A stretch of DNA of 64,000 nucleotides, from assembly GCA_963678675.1 (NCBI GenBank), contig OY783199.1, positions 10,438,356-10,502,355 of the forward strand. The letters run 5' to 3'. Made by a program: the position numbers and the translations under genes. Every line of letters begins with the position of its first letter. Positions within the stretch are counted from its first letter, which is position 1. Origin of the DNA: Xiphydria camelus. Its lineage: Eukaryota > Arthropoda > Insecta > Hymenoptera > Xiphydriidae. Below, piece by piece: positions 12,058 to 23,854 of the stretch. The notes under the pieces were generated by a model. The model searched no databases. It was not told the origin of the DNA and saw only the letters and a program-made list of their open reading frames with translations.

Positions 12058-13520
12058 AGAAGTTCCAATTAATATACCAACCTATCAAAGATGAAGTGTA
12101 CATGGAAGTGTACGTGAAATGTAAGGAATAAACCTCGACGAGTATTCGGGCTGTGGCATGTACTCGAGACAGCAGATCCAGCTCGCCGAATGAACTAATG
12201 CAACTGGTTCTTGGAACAACAAGTGGATGATCCCTCATTCGAAAGAAACCCCCTCGGGTTCGCATACGATCTGTAACAAATTGTAAATAACAATCATATG
12301 GGGTTTTTATAATTATTTTAGGAAGTCCCAGAAGAAAACAGGTGCAGTAAAATATCGATGCTGTGCTAGAAAGAATAAGGAATAACCCTCGAACCCTAAT
12401 CGGTATCAGTGATTCCTCATTGACTGTCGTTACAACGGAGGCGAAGAACAAATGAAATAGAAGTGAGGTACATGTACACTTCAGGTTTGACAGGTCGGTG
12501 TGTAAATTGGAACTTGTAATAGTACGAAAGAGGAAATATATCGATAGAGAAAAAATAATGATAAAGTAGTTACTTGATTGTTGTGTGATCCAATTCCATT
12601 ACATCTCCTATTTTTCTCTCACGGCTTTGATTGTGACAGAGAAGAAAAGCCATCAATTCGTCTCGTGCTCGCATGACGCTGAAACAAAAAATATAATTTT
12701 CACAAAGATAATTGTCCTTCCATCGAAAGTGAGGTTAAAGCTGTCAGATGGCAATTAAACTTATTTGATGGCAATTCTTCTGAGATACTGCCGTCTCCTT
12801 TCCTACTCTTTATGCACAGGCAACCAGAGAAACACAGCACTGCATCCGTTCACTATCTCGATTATCGAAAAAAATACAAACGATTATTAAACTATACGGA
12901 GAGTCTGTCACATTCACCACTATTGAGATTCATAACTCCGATTACACTGAACTTTTACATTTTATTAACAAGCGCGTCCAGGGATCGAAATAAACGCCAG
13001 GTTAATCGTTTCGCGAATGGAAATATTTTATTAACTCTGAAAATACCCAACACATTTAAGGAATATATTCTCTCACACACTCTCACATACATTTGATGGC
13101 GTATGCGTGTGGCCGCATCTGTGTACACATTTCCGATCATGGCCGACTATCCCCGAAGGTAGGCGGAATTTTTGTGAGATTTTGACATATATACAATCGC
13201 CCGAGAAATCGGATTCTCGACTTTTAGGCGCAAGGGGCGTGTCTTCGCGTTGCTAAGGAAGAATCTCTGTTAATATGTAACTTGTAACATTTATTCTGGT
13301 CTCTATCAATAGAGAATAGTCAACTTATATGGCGTAACTAAGCATAGTTTTGGTTATAACCATATATTTATTAAGAAAATTCGATGTAAAAATTGAGGGG
13401 TGCAGGGGGCAGACATTTGTGGTGTAAAGAAACACGGGTGCTCGCGACATCAGCGCTGTCGTGTCTGAGCACGAAACTACTTGAACGAACATGCCGCGAG
13501 ACACTGCCGCGTCTCTTGAT
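12058..13520 (+). repeat. Repeat C, copy 1 (about 1.46 kb)
   Basis: The block is shared with 35511-36998 (reversed) and 37282-39021 (direct). It ends in a short hairpin (GAGACACTGCCGCGTCTC) and CTCTTGAT, the same as the outer ends of the other two copies. It contains CCCCCTCGGGTTCGCA, a half MITE B-like block (12512-12690) and CATTTGATGGCGTATGCGTG. The open frames here (for example 12056-12451 minus) are not conserved between copies, so I do not call a gene. Confidence 0.8.
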
Positions 13521-14235
13521 GTTTTTGGGGTCCCTGAATCCGAATCCGGTGTTGGTTTGTCTCCATCACGTCACATTTTTTTTTAATCTCAAAAAACCAT
13601 CAATAGATCATGATTTTCAAAAAGTTAATGGACTTAAACCAAATTCGCTATAGGGGTTTTTTTGGGTCGCTGATCACGAATCTGAAATAGGATTTCAAAA
13701 ATGCAAAATGGATCCAATATGGCGGACGAGATTTTTGAAAATCGACGGATTCATGCCGAATTTGATATAAGGGGTTTTTTTGGGTCGCTGATCATGAATC
13801 TGAAGTCAGATTTAAAAAATTCAAGATTTCGGATCCAATATGGAGGACGAGATTTTCGAAAATCGACGAATTCATGCCAAATTTGGTATAGGGTTTTTTT
13901 TTTTCGATCGCTAATATTGAATATGAAGTTATATTTACAAAAATTCAAAATTTTCGAAAATCTTGTCCTCCATATTGGATCCGCCATCTTGAATTTTTAA
14001 AATCTGACCAGATTCATGATCAGCGACCCAAAAATCTTCTTATAGCGAATTTGGTTTAAGTTCATTAACTTTTTGAAAATCATGATCTATTGATGGTTTT
14101 TGAGATTAAAAAAAAATGTGACGTGATGGAGACAAACGGACACCGGATTCGGATTCAGCGATCCCAAAAACATAAAGATATGCTGGTCTGGTTCTGGGAA
14201 CAAGACCTTTTTTTTTTGTGTGCCTGTGTAATTAA
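13521..14235. repeat. Palindrome built of repeat F ends and minisatellite units
   Basis: The outer arms (13521-13680 and 14025-14195) are reverse complements, including ATAGATCATGATTTTCAAAA and GACGTGATGGAGACAAAC-type ends. The core (13650-14040) is the 120-bp minisatellite, first in one orientation, then the other, with the turn near 13925. The whole can fold into a hairpin with arms of about 330 bp. Confidence 0.8.
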
Positions 14236-14907
14236 TCGCGTTATCAGCGAAACGTCACATTTTGGTGAGTGTAGGTTGTTAATGCCTCGGTTCCGTACCT
14301 TTCCCGGAAAGAAGGTATCGGACAGATCACCATAAGCCGTCTCCCGCGGTGACGTTAGTGTCGAACCGGCTTAAGGGCAGGAATGACGAATGCAGTCAAT
14401 GGCCAATTAGGGAAAACTTAATTACAAGCATATCTAAGAATTCAATTAACTATTGATTCCCACAGTCGAGAACGAGCATTCGGTTTTCTCGATCGTGAAG
14501 TGCGAGACTCGAGAAATCGTATTAATTAATGGTACCCTCGCACTTTGGACTCGGGCAGTGTATGATTAATTAAACTAGCCGATAGATTAAAAGACATCTT
14601 CCGGTACGTCCGGTTAATTCGCATAGCCGCGTCACGTACAGTGTACTCGGATTTACAACCCCGAGGAGATCCGAGTGACTGATCGCGCGGCGACCGAACA
14701 GTAGCATTGGACTGATTGTGAGTTCGGTAACACTCGAGAGCACTGGCTAGACGCTAGTACAGCATACGCTAGTCTAAATGCTGTATAGATTAGGTATTTA
14801 CATACAGGTCTAAAATCTGAGCGGTAAATACATGAAATCGATAGGTAACACTTTTACAAACGATGTTTCGACGATTTGCATACATACATACTTATCGCAT
14901 CAACTAT
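14236..14907. other. Unrecognised sequence
   Basis: No supported gene or repeat. CGAGACTCGAGAA and similar short palindromes are present but are not distinctive. Confidence 0.35.
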
Positions 14908-15284
14908 GAACAGCTGTATCTCAGGTGCTATTAGGTCTACATAGACCAAATTTGTCTCGCTTTGGTGCAAATTTAGTCTACTTTAATAACGTATATGGTA
15001 ATTTTTTCATAAAATAGGTCCTTAGTGGTTAAAATTGACGAAAACTAAAAAAAACTCTAAAATTTCCTTTTCTTGGGAATTTTGCAAAACTTTGATTTGC
15101 TATATCTTAGAAACTATTTGGCTTACCAAGACCAAATTAATCTCATTTTGTTGCAAATTTTATTTGATTTAAAATTGTATTGAATGATTTTGCCGTAATA
15201 TCAGTCCTTGGTAGTCAAAATTGGCAAAGACTGAAAAAAGTCCTAAAATTTAGCGGGTTTTCAATTATTTAACAATGATCTGGA
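14908..15284 (-). repeat. Dispersed repeat, copy 2 (inverted to 9213-9593)
   Basis: Reverse complement of the 9213 copy with scattered substitutions. It begins with TGTATCTCAGGTGCTATTAG and ends at GGGTTTTCAATTATTTAACA. Confidence 0.8.
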
Positions 15285-17537
15285 GGGCTTCCGAGGTCGA
15301 AAACTCGGATTTGTTATTACCACTTCATCAAATACAACATATCCAAAAATCAGAACTACCTCATTTCATGCAAGGCAACACCCCTTTTTTAGTACGATTT
15401 CCATGGACTAAGACGCTTTGAGTGTATACCGGAGAAGTTTACAAAGTCACTGGTGGAAATCTTACGAGAGATACGCGTCGGCGTCGGAGGTCGAGAGTCG
15501 CAGAATGTCTTGCCGAGATAACGGGTCGATGAATGCAATTCGTGGCCGGGTAAGATACGTTTCAGTCTTCAGATTTATATGGGTCGATGCATATATTGCT
15601 CGTTGAATGCATTAATGACAGAAAGGTAGAAGTTTAGCATGTGCACGTAATGGCACGCGAGATTATAGAATGTTTGTTATACTGATGTACTGACCGACTC
15701 TACACTCCACTGACAATCGCGTATACAATTTAGAGTTATCAAACTCGAACTACGGAAAATGCCTCAGTCAAATTTAATAGCCTTGGCATATTTATCGTTC
15801 GTTTTGATCCTTTTGTCGCGAAAGTCTACCGATTCTCTTGATTGACTTACTAATGATGGTAGCCAATGCCCGACGGCAAATCCAGCGAGTGCATTCTAAC
15901 GATTATTCTCCGCTTTGACTTTGACGGAGTCTGAGCGGTTCTCGAAACTCTATTTCGCGGAGTACCTAGATGCCACTCACACAATCTCCCGTAATGGCTA
16001 CTCCAACTAAAATCTCGAGCATCGCGCTTAAATATATGTAACCAGATTGAACTGAACTTTGAGTTCGAGAAAAAGTTGTAAGACGAGGCAAAAGGACGTG
16101 ATTCTCACGATAAACCGATGGGTTAACCCTACTGAAATTTACATTCAAAAATAAATTTTTTAGATAAGGCGAAAAGGATATAATTCTAACGAGGACCTGA
16201 TGACGTGATATTTTAACCTCATCATCGCGGAAGGCTATACTGTGCGTGAAAAAAATATCCCCGCTCCATTTATTTCTTAACTTCCCCAACGTACTTTATT
16301 CGACTTTGCAGAAATTCGTGAAGAATTGGGGCTTGGAACAAAAATTTCAAAAAATGTTGATAAGAGATTTCACAGATTTTATCATTTTACTAAATATTAG
16401 GACACGTCAAATAAATTTGCCCGTGGATTTATATGCAAAAATACATTCGCAAGGAACTATCGCAGTAAGAAAAAAGTACTCAAGACTTATAGGTACCTAT
16501 AGCTGGTAAAACAGCTAGTCAATATATTGGCAGTTAGTTCGTGCAATTTAAGATTGAGAATTCATTTTAAGTTATATTTCAAATTTTAAAGTTGTAAGAA
16601 CACAATTCGGTAGCGTACAATATAAAAGGAATTCCATTTTTCTCAATTTCTTTGTTGGCCATAGTTTCTACCAAAACCACGCCTTAAAATATATTTATTC
16701 CTTCGAAATTAAAACACCACTCGATAGATCTTGAAATTCTCTAACAGACCTACAAGAAAGTCCTACATCAGTACCAATAAAACATTCCAGTCGTCACCGA
16801 AACAAAATACGCTATAATATAGCATCTACCGTTGCCATTATTTATATTAATTTAGGCACAGGGGTTGCTGACTGCGATCCTAAGGCACGGCTGGGGTCGA
16901 GGGACGCGTGTCCTTAAGTATGCTTACTTTATTATACCTATACTAGGAGGCTTGTGTGTTGACCGGAGTTTGTATGGGAAGTAAGGGCTGGTTGAAAACT
17001 GTTTGGAGTGGAACGATATGCCGTAGCTCGTAATTTTTAACGACGCGCTTCGTTTAAGCATTTTGCAAAACAACAACAAACCCACGATGGAGCCGTCTGC
17101 GGCGCTGCCGTCGGTGGTAACTTAACCCAGAGGGATCGTCTAACGACCCTGCATAATGTGCCGTGGAAAACTTAGTTTAATTAAAGATTATAACGCGTGA
17201 AGTGAATTTGAGCAAAACACCCAGCGAAAAACAACGGGGACCGTGTGGCGGCATTTATACTCTATTAGAGTAGAGAGAAAGTAAATAAATTGTAGCAAAC
17301 AAAGAATGCGATCCAATAAATTCTACTATCTATTTTTCAAAGTAGAATATTTAAAAAGAATCCAAGAGTTTTTCGTTTGTAAATCTTTTCAGTAGATACG
17401 TGTACAACATGTGATACATTTTGTTTCTTACATTTCTCTCCTATAAGTTACTTAAAAATAATGCATCTATTTTCAAAATATCTATTAAGTACTAACAACC
17501 AATGGATGAGCTACCTGTACTACTTGGCTTGAATATC
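15285..17537. other. Unique sequence without a recognised gene
   Basis: Open frames of 60-107 residues (for example 15966-16289 minus, 16246-16509 plus) overlap on opposite strands and show no family features. 16850-17170 is somewhat GC-richer (GGAGCCGTCTGCGGCGCTGC) but I cannot identify it. Confidence 0.35.
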
Positions 17538-18540
17538 GAGTGTTCTCAAATTTCTGACCCAGAGGAAAACCTTATATTCATTAAAAAATTACGGACATAA
17601 TGCAATTGATTTTTTGAAATCCGTTAAGAATTTACGAAGAAATTAATTATTAAAAAGCAATTAATATTTTGAATTTATTCGGCATTGATGACGTTATATC
17701 AAGGCTCATGAAGATAACACAGGCCAACGACCAAAAAACTTTTTAAGTGTGTTTACATTATTCTTATAGTTTTGAGTGTTCTGATTCCAAAAATAACATT
17801 AAAGACGCCATATCACCCATCATTCGTTCACATTTTAAAATTTTGTATACATAATAATTTAGCCAAATTTCCTCTTTCGGTTCATGTGTTGTTCCGACAA
17901 ACGATGGTCGGAATTTTTGAATATCGATTCTCTTAGCAATTAGCGCGATAAATATACCTCGTTAATTTAGAGTCAATCTCGACATAATGCGGGCGGTATA
18001 TTTCAGCGAACCTAGACTGTAAGAGCTTTAAAGAAAAGAGGGAAAGAAAATATAAACCAATGGACACATAAATCTTTTGTAGAATCTAGTATTAACAATA
18101 TAAAATGTACTTCTATGTTCAAATGAAGTTTTGTGTGCACGTTAAAAGTTGATTACTTTTCATTTTTATTGCATTTTTAGAATACTTTGCCATATCTAAC
18201 TAGATTGAATTGTGAATAAACTGAGGGTGATACAAATTAACAGAGTTCAAATTCGGACTTATATACCACCTCAAAAACTAGCTATAAAGATTGAAAAAAG
18301 TTTGTTTGAAGTGTTTTTTTGCAGGTCTGTGTAATGTTTATAAAAACGATAGCAATTGTGATTATCTTCTATATGACGTCACCAAAGAGGAATAAATTAA
18401 AAATATTAATTACTTTTTAATAATTAATTTCTCTGTAAATTTTTAATGGACTTCAATAAAATCAATTGCATTATGTTCGTAATTTTTTTTAATGAACATA
18501 GGGTTTTCCTCCGAGTCTGAGGATTGAGAACACCCCGTAT
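17538..18540. mobile_element. Non-autonomous TIR element of about 1 kb
   Basis: The left end ATATCGAGTGTTCTCA and right end TGAGAACACCCCGTAT are inverted matches (13 of 16). Inversion continues inward over about 210 bp: GCAATTGATTTTTTGAAATC with GATTTTATTGAAGTCC..., and TTAATTATTAAAAAG with its partner. The interior has no open frame of note. I cannot assign a superfamily from the ends, and no clear target duplication is visible. Confidence 0.65.
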
Positions 18541-18749
18541 AGAAGCGAGTCGAAATTAGTCCAAGCTTAACTGCACTTTCATTTATTTACTGCATTGCTG
18601 AAAAATCTTCAAATAAATATTTAAGGAGGTTCGACTATCAGACGAAAACCAACTTACAGCCCTAATTTTTTTTATATGATATACACGAATACTTTACACA
18701 ACTAATACAAAAATTTGAGCAATATAGACCGTCTAGTTTCTTCGTTATT
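18541..18749. other. Short unique flank before Copia
   Basis: AT-rich; nothing recognised. Confidence 0.35.
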
Positions 18750-18754
18750 TTATT

Positions 18755-18961
18755 TGTGAGATTATGCTTGTTGGCGCCATCTCCCGGTCTCTCGTTATCA
18801 CTATAGGGTGTGTACGCCTACGCGTATTCATTAGACGCTGCGCGTTACGTAACAGTAGAATACACATGAGTGCTGCTTCTTGAAATAAAAGATATTCGTT
18901 AACCATATAAATCACAGTGAGAATCATTGATATCCACGACCCCCCCCCCCCAAACCCTTCA
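18755..18961 (+). repeat. Copia 5' LTR
   Basis: 207 bp, TG...CA bounded. It carries TGAAATAAAAGATATTCG, a possible poly(A)-signal context, and a C12 run near the end. It would act as promoter and RNA 5' end. Confidence 0.95.
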
Positions 18962-18993
18962 GGTTATGGGCCGTCTAGCGCTTCCACTGCGCA
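18962..18993 (+). promoter_or_regulatory. Primer-binding site for half initiator tRNA-Met
   Basis: GGTTATGGGCC directly follows the LTR. It is complementary to the anticodon region of insect initiator tRNA-Met as I remember it, the same internal site used by Drosophila copia. After six unmatched bases, CGCTTCCACTGCGC is complementary to the D-arm part of the same tRNA half. Confidence 0.8.
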
Positions 18994-19078
18994 TATAAAA
19001 AAAATTAAAGTGATAAGTGGAAAAATAAAATAAAACTCTGTGAGAACTTCAACACGTGGCGGTGGAGAGGTTAAGACA

Positions 19079-19298
19079 ATGGACGGGAACGGAGAAGACG
19101 GTATGAATCGAAATATACACGAAAAGCGAGAGAATCCTGAAGATCCAGAAAACACTGATAAAAGTTTTAATGAGCTCTGCGAAACCCTGGTAGAGGATTT
19201 TGGTCTAGATTTGTCAGAAAAATCAGAAGATATTACACTGGAACTGGGCAAAAGAGGGATCAAAATAAAACAAGGAGAATCCACTCAAAATACAATAG
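19079..19298 (+). CDS. gag: Copia Gag N-terminal segment (possible first exon)
   Basis: The frame starts at ATG 19079 (MDGNGEDGMNRN) and is rich in Glu, Lys and Asn. It stays open to a stop at 19321 if unspliced. At 19298 it meets AG|GTAAGAGT, a strong splice donor. Joining to 19631 keeps the frame (Ile-Gly-Lys-Ser-Tyr-Met). No domain is recognisable in this acidic lead segment. Assignment to Gag rests on position after the primer-binding site and on the frame-preserving join. Confidence 0.5.
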
Positions 19299-19630
19299 GT
19301 AAGAGTGATAGAAAAGAGTGAAAGTACTTGTATTAAGTGCATTTTGTGAATACAGGCTAGCATGTACCACAGTTTAAAATGCCAAACATGAAATAAGTAA
19401 ATATGTACATAATTAAAAATACTCTGGTGCGGCTGGAGCGTGTATACTGAAGTTCAGACATCACAATCCAGTCGTATAGGATATTCAGAAGGGGATTTTA
19501 AAGTTTAGAGTCTCCGAACGTTTATTCGTCCGGCGACTGCTTATACTAAAGTTTAGGCAACTGGTCAAAGGAAAAGCAGACGTTGGTTTTTAACAATTAA
19601 TTCATTAATTTTAACATATGTACCACGCAG
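19299..19630 (+). other. Intron-like segment in Copia gag
   Basis: 332 bp that starts GTAAGAGT and ends CACGCAG. Identical AGGTAAGAGT (19297-19306 and 19629-19638) lies at both borders, so it could be a spliced intron or an insertion with a roughly 10-bp duplication. No terminal inverted repeats are seen. It contains stops in all forward frames. Confidence 0.45.
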
Positions 19631-20483
19631 GTAAGAGTTATATGTCAGAACGAGAGTGGAACGCACTGATGCAGTGGTTCGAGAAAAAGGAATTGGCAAA
19701 TGAGCCAACAGTCTTGCCAAAAAGGCCTCCAGAGGGCATTCCACCAAGTGACGGAAAAGATGAAAAGAGTGTTAAAGATAAAGAGAGCAAAAGTGAAGTA
19801 ACTAAGAGTGACGAGGGAAAAAGTGTGAATGAGGGCCACTTGTCACTGGTGGAGGCAACAAACAAAGATATAAAGAAACCTAAGATTACAAGTATTGTAC
19901 TAAGCAATACAAATCTAAATCCTTTCAAATACGTTGCAAATCCTTATAATAAGGATTCGAAAAGTAAATCAAAACAAAATCTTACGGTTGAAGAGAGACT
20001 TGATAAACAAGAGAGATTAATGAGTGAAGTAATATCAAAAGTTCAAAATTGTTGTACAGTTGTTACTCAGTCATTAGAAAAGACAGGTTAAAGCCTGCAA
20101 ACGAATGAAGGAAGATTTAAAAATCTGGAAGAAAATATGGAACAGATTATACAAATGATGACTGATGCCTGTGAAAGAGAGGATGCCAATAAAGAGTGTA
20201 AAAAGAATTATGAAAATACAAAGTCAGAAAAAGGGGGCGAAGCGACAATGGACAGAGAAAGTTTAAAAAATGAAATATCAAAAATTGTAAAAGAACAATT
20301 TCAAATCACTAACACTACCGAGTCTAAAGAAAGTCCAGGTAATCAAATCAATGAAAGAGTGAGAGAAGTTAAAAATACTTTGAAACTTGGAATATTAGCT
20401 AAAAGTTCAAATATTAAAAGAGATTATAAATTAAATATAAAGAAACGAAATTCTAATATTTCTACGATCATCTTAGATCAGAA
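19631..20483 (+). pseudogene. gag: Copia Gag, central part, with a nonsense codon and a frame change
   Basis: The frame runs from 19631 (KSYMSEREWNALMQW) to a TAA at 20089-20091 and continues in the same frame to about 20446. There, reading must shift to enter the next open frame (into YDHLRSEMRTRDLL). The segment is lysine- and glutamate-rich with a predicted coiled-coil-like heptad stretch around NGRFKNLEENMEQI (20110-20160). The TAA follows Thr-Gly and is one base from TTA (Leu), as expected for a nonsense mutation. The frame change sits at AATATTTC near 20450. Confidence 0.7.
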
Positions 20484-22163
20484 ATGAGAACTCGCGACTT
20501 ATTGCACATAATTGAAGACAAAATTCCTCCAGAATTAACGGAAAAATGTGTAGCTGACCAAAAATTCGCAGTTAGAGACATAATCATAAATCGAATGGAT
20601 ACTCGCTATCATACAATGATATTAGGAATTGATGAGCCAGTTCAAATCTTGAACAAATTAAAAGAAGTGAAAAACAGTGAAGTGAACATAACTCCACACG
20701 CGGCAAAAAGAGTTCTGTACAATTTTCAATTTACAATAGGCAAAATGGCAGCTGCAAAATTTAATGAGGAATTTGAAGAAGCGGTAAGAGTATATCAAAA
20801 CTGTCCAGGCACTAAACCAATAACAGAAGAAGAAAAGAGAGACATCTTCTTTGGTGCATTAGAAAATGCTGCCCCTCTCTCTGAGATCAAAAATATTGAT
20901 TTTGTATCACAACAGACGAAAGGGATTAAAATATCCTATGCTGATTTAAAGATTCTGTTAATCCAGGAAGAGGCATCACGGAAGCAAGCATCAGGGGATG
21001 AGAACACGGTCAGAGCTGCCAACATGGCAAGAAAAGAAAAGGAGAGATGCTTCGAGTGTGGAGACTCTGGTCACCGAGGAAGTACGTGTCCTAACAGGGC
21101 CAAGGGTCCTAAATGCTATCGATGTAACAACTTTGGTCATAAAGCTAAAGAGTGTGCATTGAATAAAGCAGCTGGTACAACCAGTGGTGCCAATACTTTC
21201 AGACCAAAGTTTAACAACCCCAGGAACAATTATAAGTTTCCTGGCAGAACCGAAAGGTTTAAACAATTCTTGAAAAGGAAGAATGAAGAGAGTCACGAAA
21301 CGAATGCGAAGAGAGGAAAGTTGTATAATAAAAATTATAAAAACCAGAAAGGAGATAAGGAAAATAAAAATACCAATTACTACAACAACAGCAGACAACA
21401 TAAACCGGACAAAACATCGGAAGGAAACGACAACATCAAAGGTAAAACATTAATTAATTCAAATGCTATAGCGTTATGTACCGGTACAACTCAGATAGCA
21501 CAAGATAAGTTTATTTCAGAGTTCATAGCAGACTCTGGTGCCACTGAGCACTTGACAAATGCAAGGTTAATCTTTAAGACGTTTAATGATTCCTGTAAAG
21601 GAGTGATTAAATGCGCAAATAAGAGTGAAACAGCGAATATAAATACAGAAGGAGAGGGTAAGATAGAAGTCATCCTAAATAACGGAAGAGTGATTGAAAT
21701 AGATAATGTAATTTATGCTGAAGCTTTAAAGGAAAATTTATTATCCCTGAGTAAATTCGCTGAAATGGGTTTAGGTATTTATCTAGATGATGAAAAGATT
21801 GATATCGTAAACAAAAGTACAAAGGAATCTTTTTTAAGTGGTATTTACAAAAGACCTTATTGGATGATTGAATTGGAAATTAATAATGTAGATAACGAGA
21901 GTTCGAATAACAAAATAAAAAGACGTATGATAGCTAATTTGACAGAAAGAGAGCAAGGAAATAAAAGATATATTACAAGGAGTGTTTCTAGAAAAATAAA
22001 TCTGCCAGATAATATTGAAGAAAATAAAGAAAAGAGTGAAGCAGAAGCTAAAGAGAGTTCGGAAGAGAGAAAAGAAAAACTGACAACTGAAAATGGTAAT
22101 AATGAGGTAATTAAAGAGTTTAAACGAGGAAAAAAAAAATACAAAGAGAGAAATTCCATATGA
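20484..22163 (+). CDS. gag: Copia Gag (UBN2-like, two zinc knuckles) and protease
   Basis: 559 codons from ATG 20484, though true reading starts upstream after the frame change. The first 170 residues have the capsid-like helical pattern of Copia Gag (EMRTRDLLHIIEDK...). Two CCHC knuckles follow: CFECGDSGHRGSTC and CYRCNNFGHKAKEC, which bind genomic RNA. A basic Asn/Lys-rich linker leads to the aspartic protease, marked by FIADSGATEHLTN (active Asp-Ser-Gly near residue 350). This cuts the Gag-Pol polyprotein. The tail is Glu/Lys-rich and ends at a stop just after an A9 run (22131-22139). In the other frame, sequence continuing into integrase is already open there. Gag-Pol was therefore probably one frame before an A-run slip. 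Confidence 0.9.
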   Translation: MRTRDLLHIIEDKIPPELTEKCVADQKFAVRDIIINRMDTRYHTMILGIDEPVQILNKLKEVKNSEVNITPHAAKRVLYNFQFTIGKMAAAKFNEEFEEAVRVYQNCPGTKPITEEEKRDIFFGALENAAPLSEIKNIDFVSQQTKGIKISYADLKILLIQEEASRKQASGDENTVRAANMARKEKERCFECGDSGHRGSTCPNRAKGPKCYRCNNFGHKAKECALNKAAGTTSGANTFRPKFNNPRNNYKFPGRTERFKQFLKRKNEESHETNAKRGKLYNKNYKNQKGDKENKNTNYYNNSRQHKPDKTSEGNDNIKGKTLINSNAIALCTGTTQIAQDKFISEFIADSGATEHLTNARLIFKTFNDSCKGVIKCANKSETANINTEGEGKIEVILNNGRVIEIDNVIYAEALKENLLSLSKFAEMGLGIYLDDEKIDIVNKSTKESFLSGIYKRPYWMIELEINNVDNESSNNKIKRRMIANLTEREQGNKRYITRSVSRKINLPDNIEENKEKSEAEAKESSEERKEKLTTENGNNEVIKEFKRGKKKYKERNSI

Positions 22164-23854
22164 ACAGTCAAATTTTGACTTTACTATTTGGGATCGAAAG
22201 TTTCAGAACTTAGACGATTTCCAATATACTGAAACAGATGAAGTAGTGTCAGACTTCAAGGTAGATACTGATAAGTACAGGAAAAATAATAAAGCACTCC
22301 TGTGGCATGTAAGAATGGGCCATGCATCAGTAGCATACCTTAAGGCTTTACAAGCTAAATTCCCAGAAAACAAAGCATTAAACCAAGCAGTATTTGATGA
22401 ATCAATTCTAGACTGTGAAGTGTGTCAGATAGCCAAATTTAATAAGCTACCATTTCCTACAACTAGGAGGCGAGCCACGCAACCCCTTCAGATTATCCAT
22501 TCTGATACAATGGGTGTTATAAATCCAAATTCACATCCAAAGGGTTACAGATTCATTTCTGTGTTCATAGATGACAACTCTAGATTTGCAATGGCATATC
22601 CCATGAGAGCAAAAAGCGATACAGGCAAGTGCCTGGAAATGTTTGTTAGAAGCGCACGTAACTTGCTAGGTCATGATGCAAAGGTATTTTACCTGCGCTC
22701 AGACCGAGGTACTGAATATACCGGTGGTCACACGGTGGAAGTACTGACGAAATTAGGCGCTGAATCACAATTCTCATGTCCAGATACTCCAGAACACAAT
22801 GGTATGGCAGAAAGATTCAATCAAACAATTCAAAAGAAAGTAAGAGCGTATATTTATGATGCAAAACTACCGCAGACCATGTGGGATCTGGCAGTGACAG
22901 CTGCAGTGTACGCATATAATCGTACTCCTCACAAATCGAACGATATGATTACTCCACTTGAAAAATTTGCACCTGAGCACAATTTTGATGTCAGTCAAAT
23001 TAAAAGATTTGGATGCATTGCGTATATTAAGGTTCAGAGGAAAACCGGGTCTAAGTTTAAAGCTGTTGCCTTGCGAGTGGTACTTGTAGGGTACACGCCT
23101 ACTGGATACCAATTTCTAAAACCAGAAGAGGGAAAATATTATGAGAGCAGAGATGCAAAATTTAATGAAAAATTAGTCTATGGAGATATATTCAAGAGAG
23201 ATAAAATCAAAGATATTCAGAAAAGCATCGAAGTAAATAATAAAGAGAGTTGGTTTGTAAATTTCGATGAAAACAGTGACGAAGAAAGAGAATTGTTAAA
23301 ACCGGAAGGAGAGAATTCGAAAACAAAAAGAGAGATGTTAAAACCGGAGGGAGAGAGTTCGAAAACAAAAAGAGAGATTTCAAAAACGGAGGGAGAAGCC
23401 AAAAGAAAAAGAGGAAGACCAAGAAAAGATGCTAAACCTCCAATAAAAGATACCAGCTTTTCGACTTTGCCCATTGATGAGAGTTTAAGAGAGACTGCAT
23501 CAAAATCGTGTTTCCTGGCCAATAATGAGAGAGCAGAAGTTAATGAACTCAATGATGAAGTATATTATGCACTACTATCTAGCATTAGCACTGATCCGGT
23601 CAACTACAAAGAGGCCGTGAGCTCAAAAGAGTGTGACGAATGGAAAAAAGCTGTGAATGAAGAACTAAAATCTATGGAGAAAAATAAAGTCTGGAAATTA
23701 GTTAAAAGGCCTACGGAAATGAGTAATGGACAGAAAGTAAACATCATCGACTCTCGATGGATTTTCAAACGAAAGAGAGAATCAAACGACAAGAAAAGAT
23801 ATAAAGCACGGTTGGTCATGCGTGGATTTAAAGATAAAAATGTGTATGAGTTAA
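22140..23854 (+). CDS. pol: Copia Pol: integrase and N-terminal reverse transcriptase, cut by insertion
   Basis: The frame is open from the A-run through 23889. The pre-integrase zinc motif is WHVRMGH...CEVC (22300-22440). The integrase core triad is visible as IHSDTMG (22500), YLRSDRGTEY (22690) and PEHNGMAERFNQ (22790). An Arg/Lys-rich linker follows with repeated KPEGE units (23300-23400), including an AT-hook-like KRGRPRKD. The RVT_2 domain begins with NKVWKLVKRP and DSRWIFKRKRE and reaches Tyr-Glu-Leu-Arg, where the nested DNA transposon begins at 23855. Integrase joins the cDNA to the host DNA; RT copies the RNA. Reading beyond 23854 is transposon sequence. Confidence 0.92.

Noticed and set aside
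12056..12451. 131-codon minus-strand open frame in repeat C
   Set aside because: The frame is broken in the other two copies of repeat C and shows no domain.
13701..14000. Opposing open frames in the palindrome core
   Set aside because: Both follow from the 120-bp minisatellite, whose length keeps frames open; similar frames appear at 6679-6915 and 61230-61547.
15966..16289. 107-codon minus-strand open frame
   Set aside because: No recognisable motif and it overlaps an equally open frame on the other strand; chance is enough.
16850..17260. Possible structural RNA gene or conserved exon in the GC-richer patch
   Set aside because: I could not fold it into a known RNA or read a coding frame that I recognise.
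18964..19284. 106-codon minus-strand open frame over the Copia leader
   Set aside because: Antisense shadow of the acidic gag leader.
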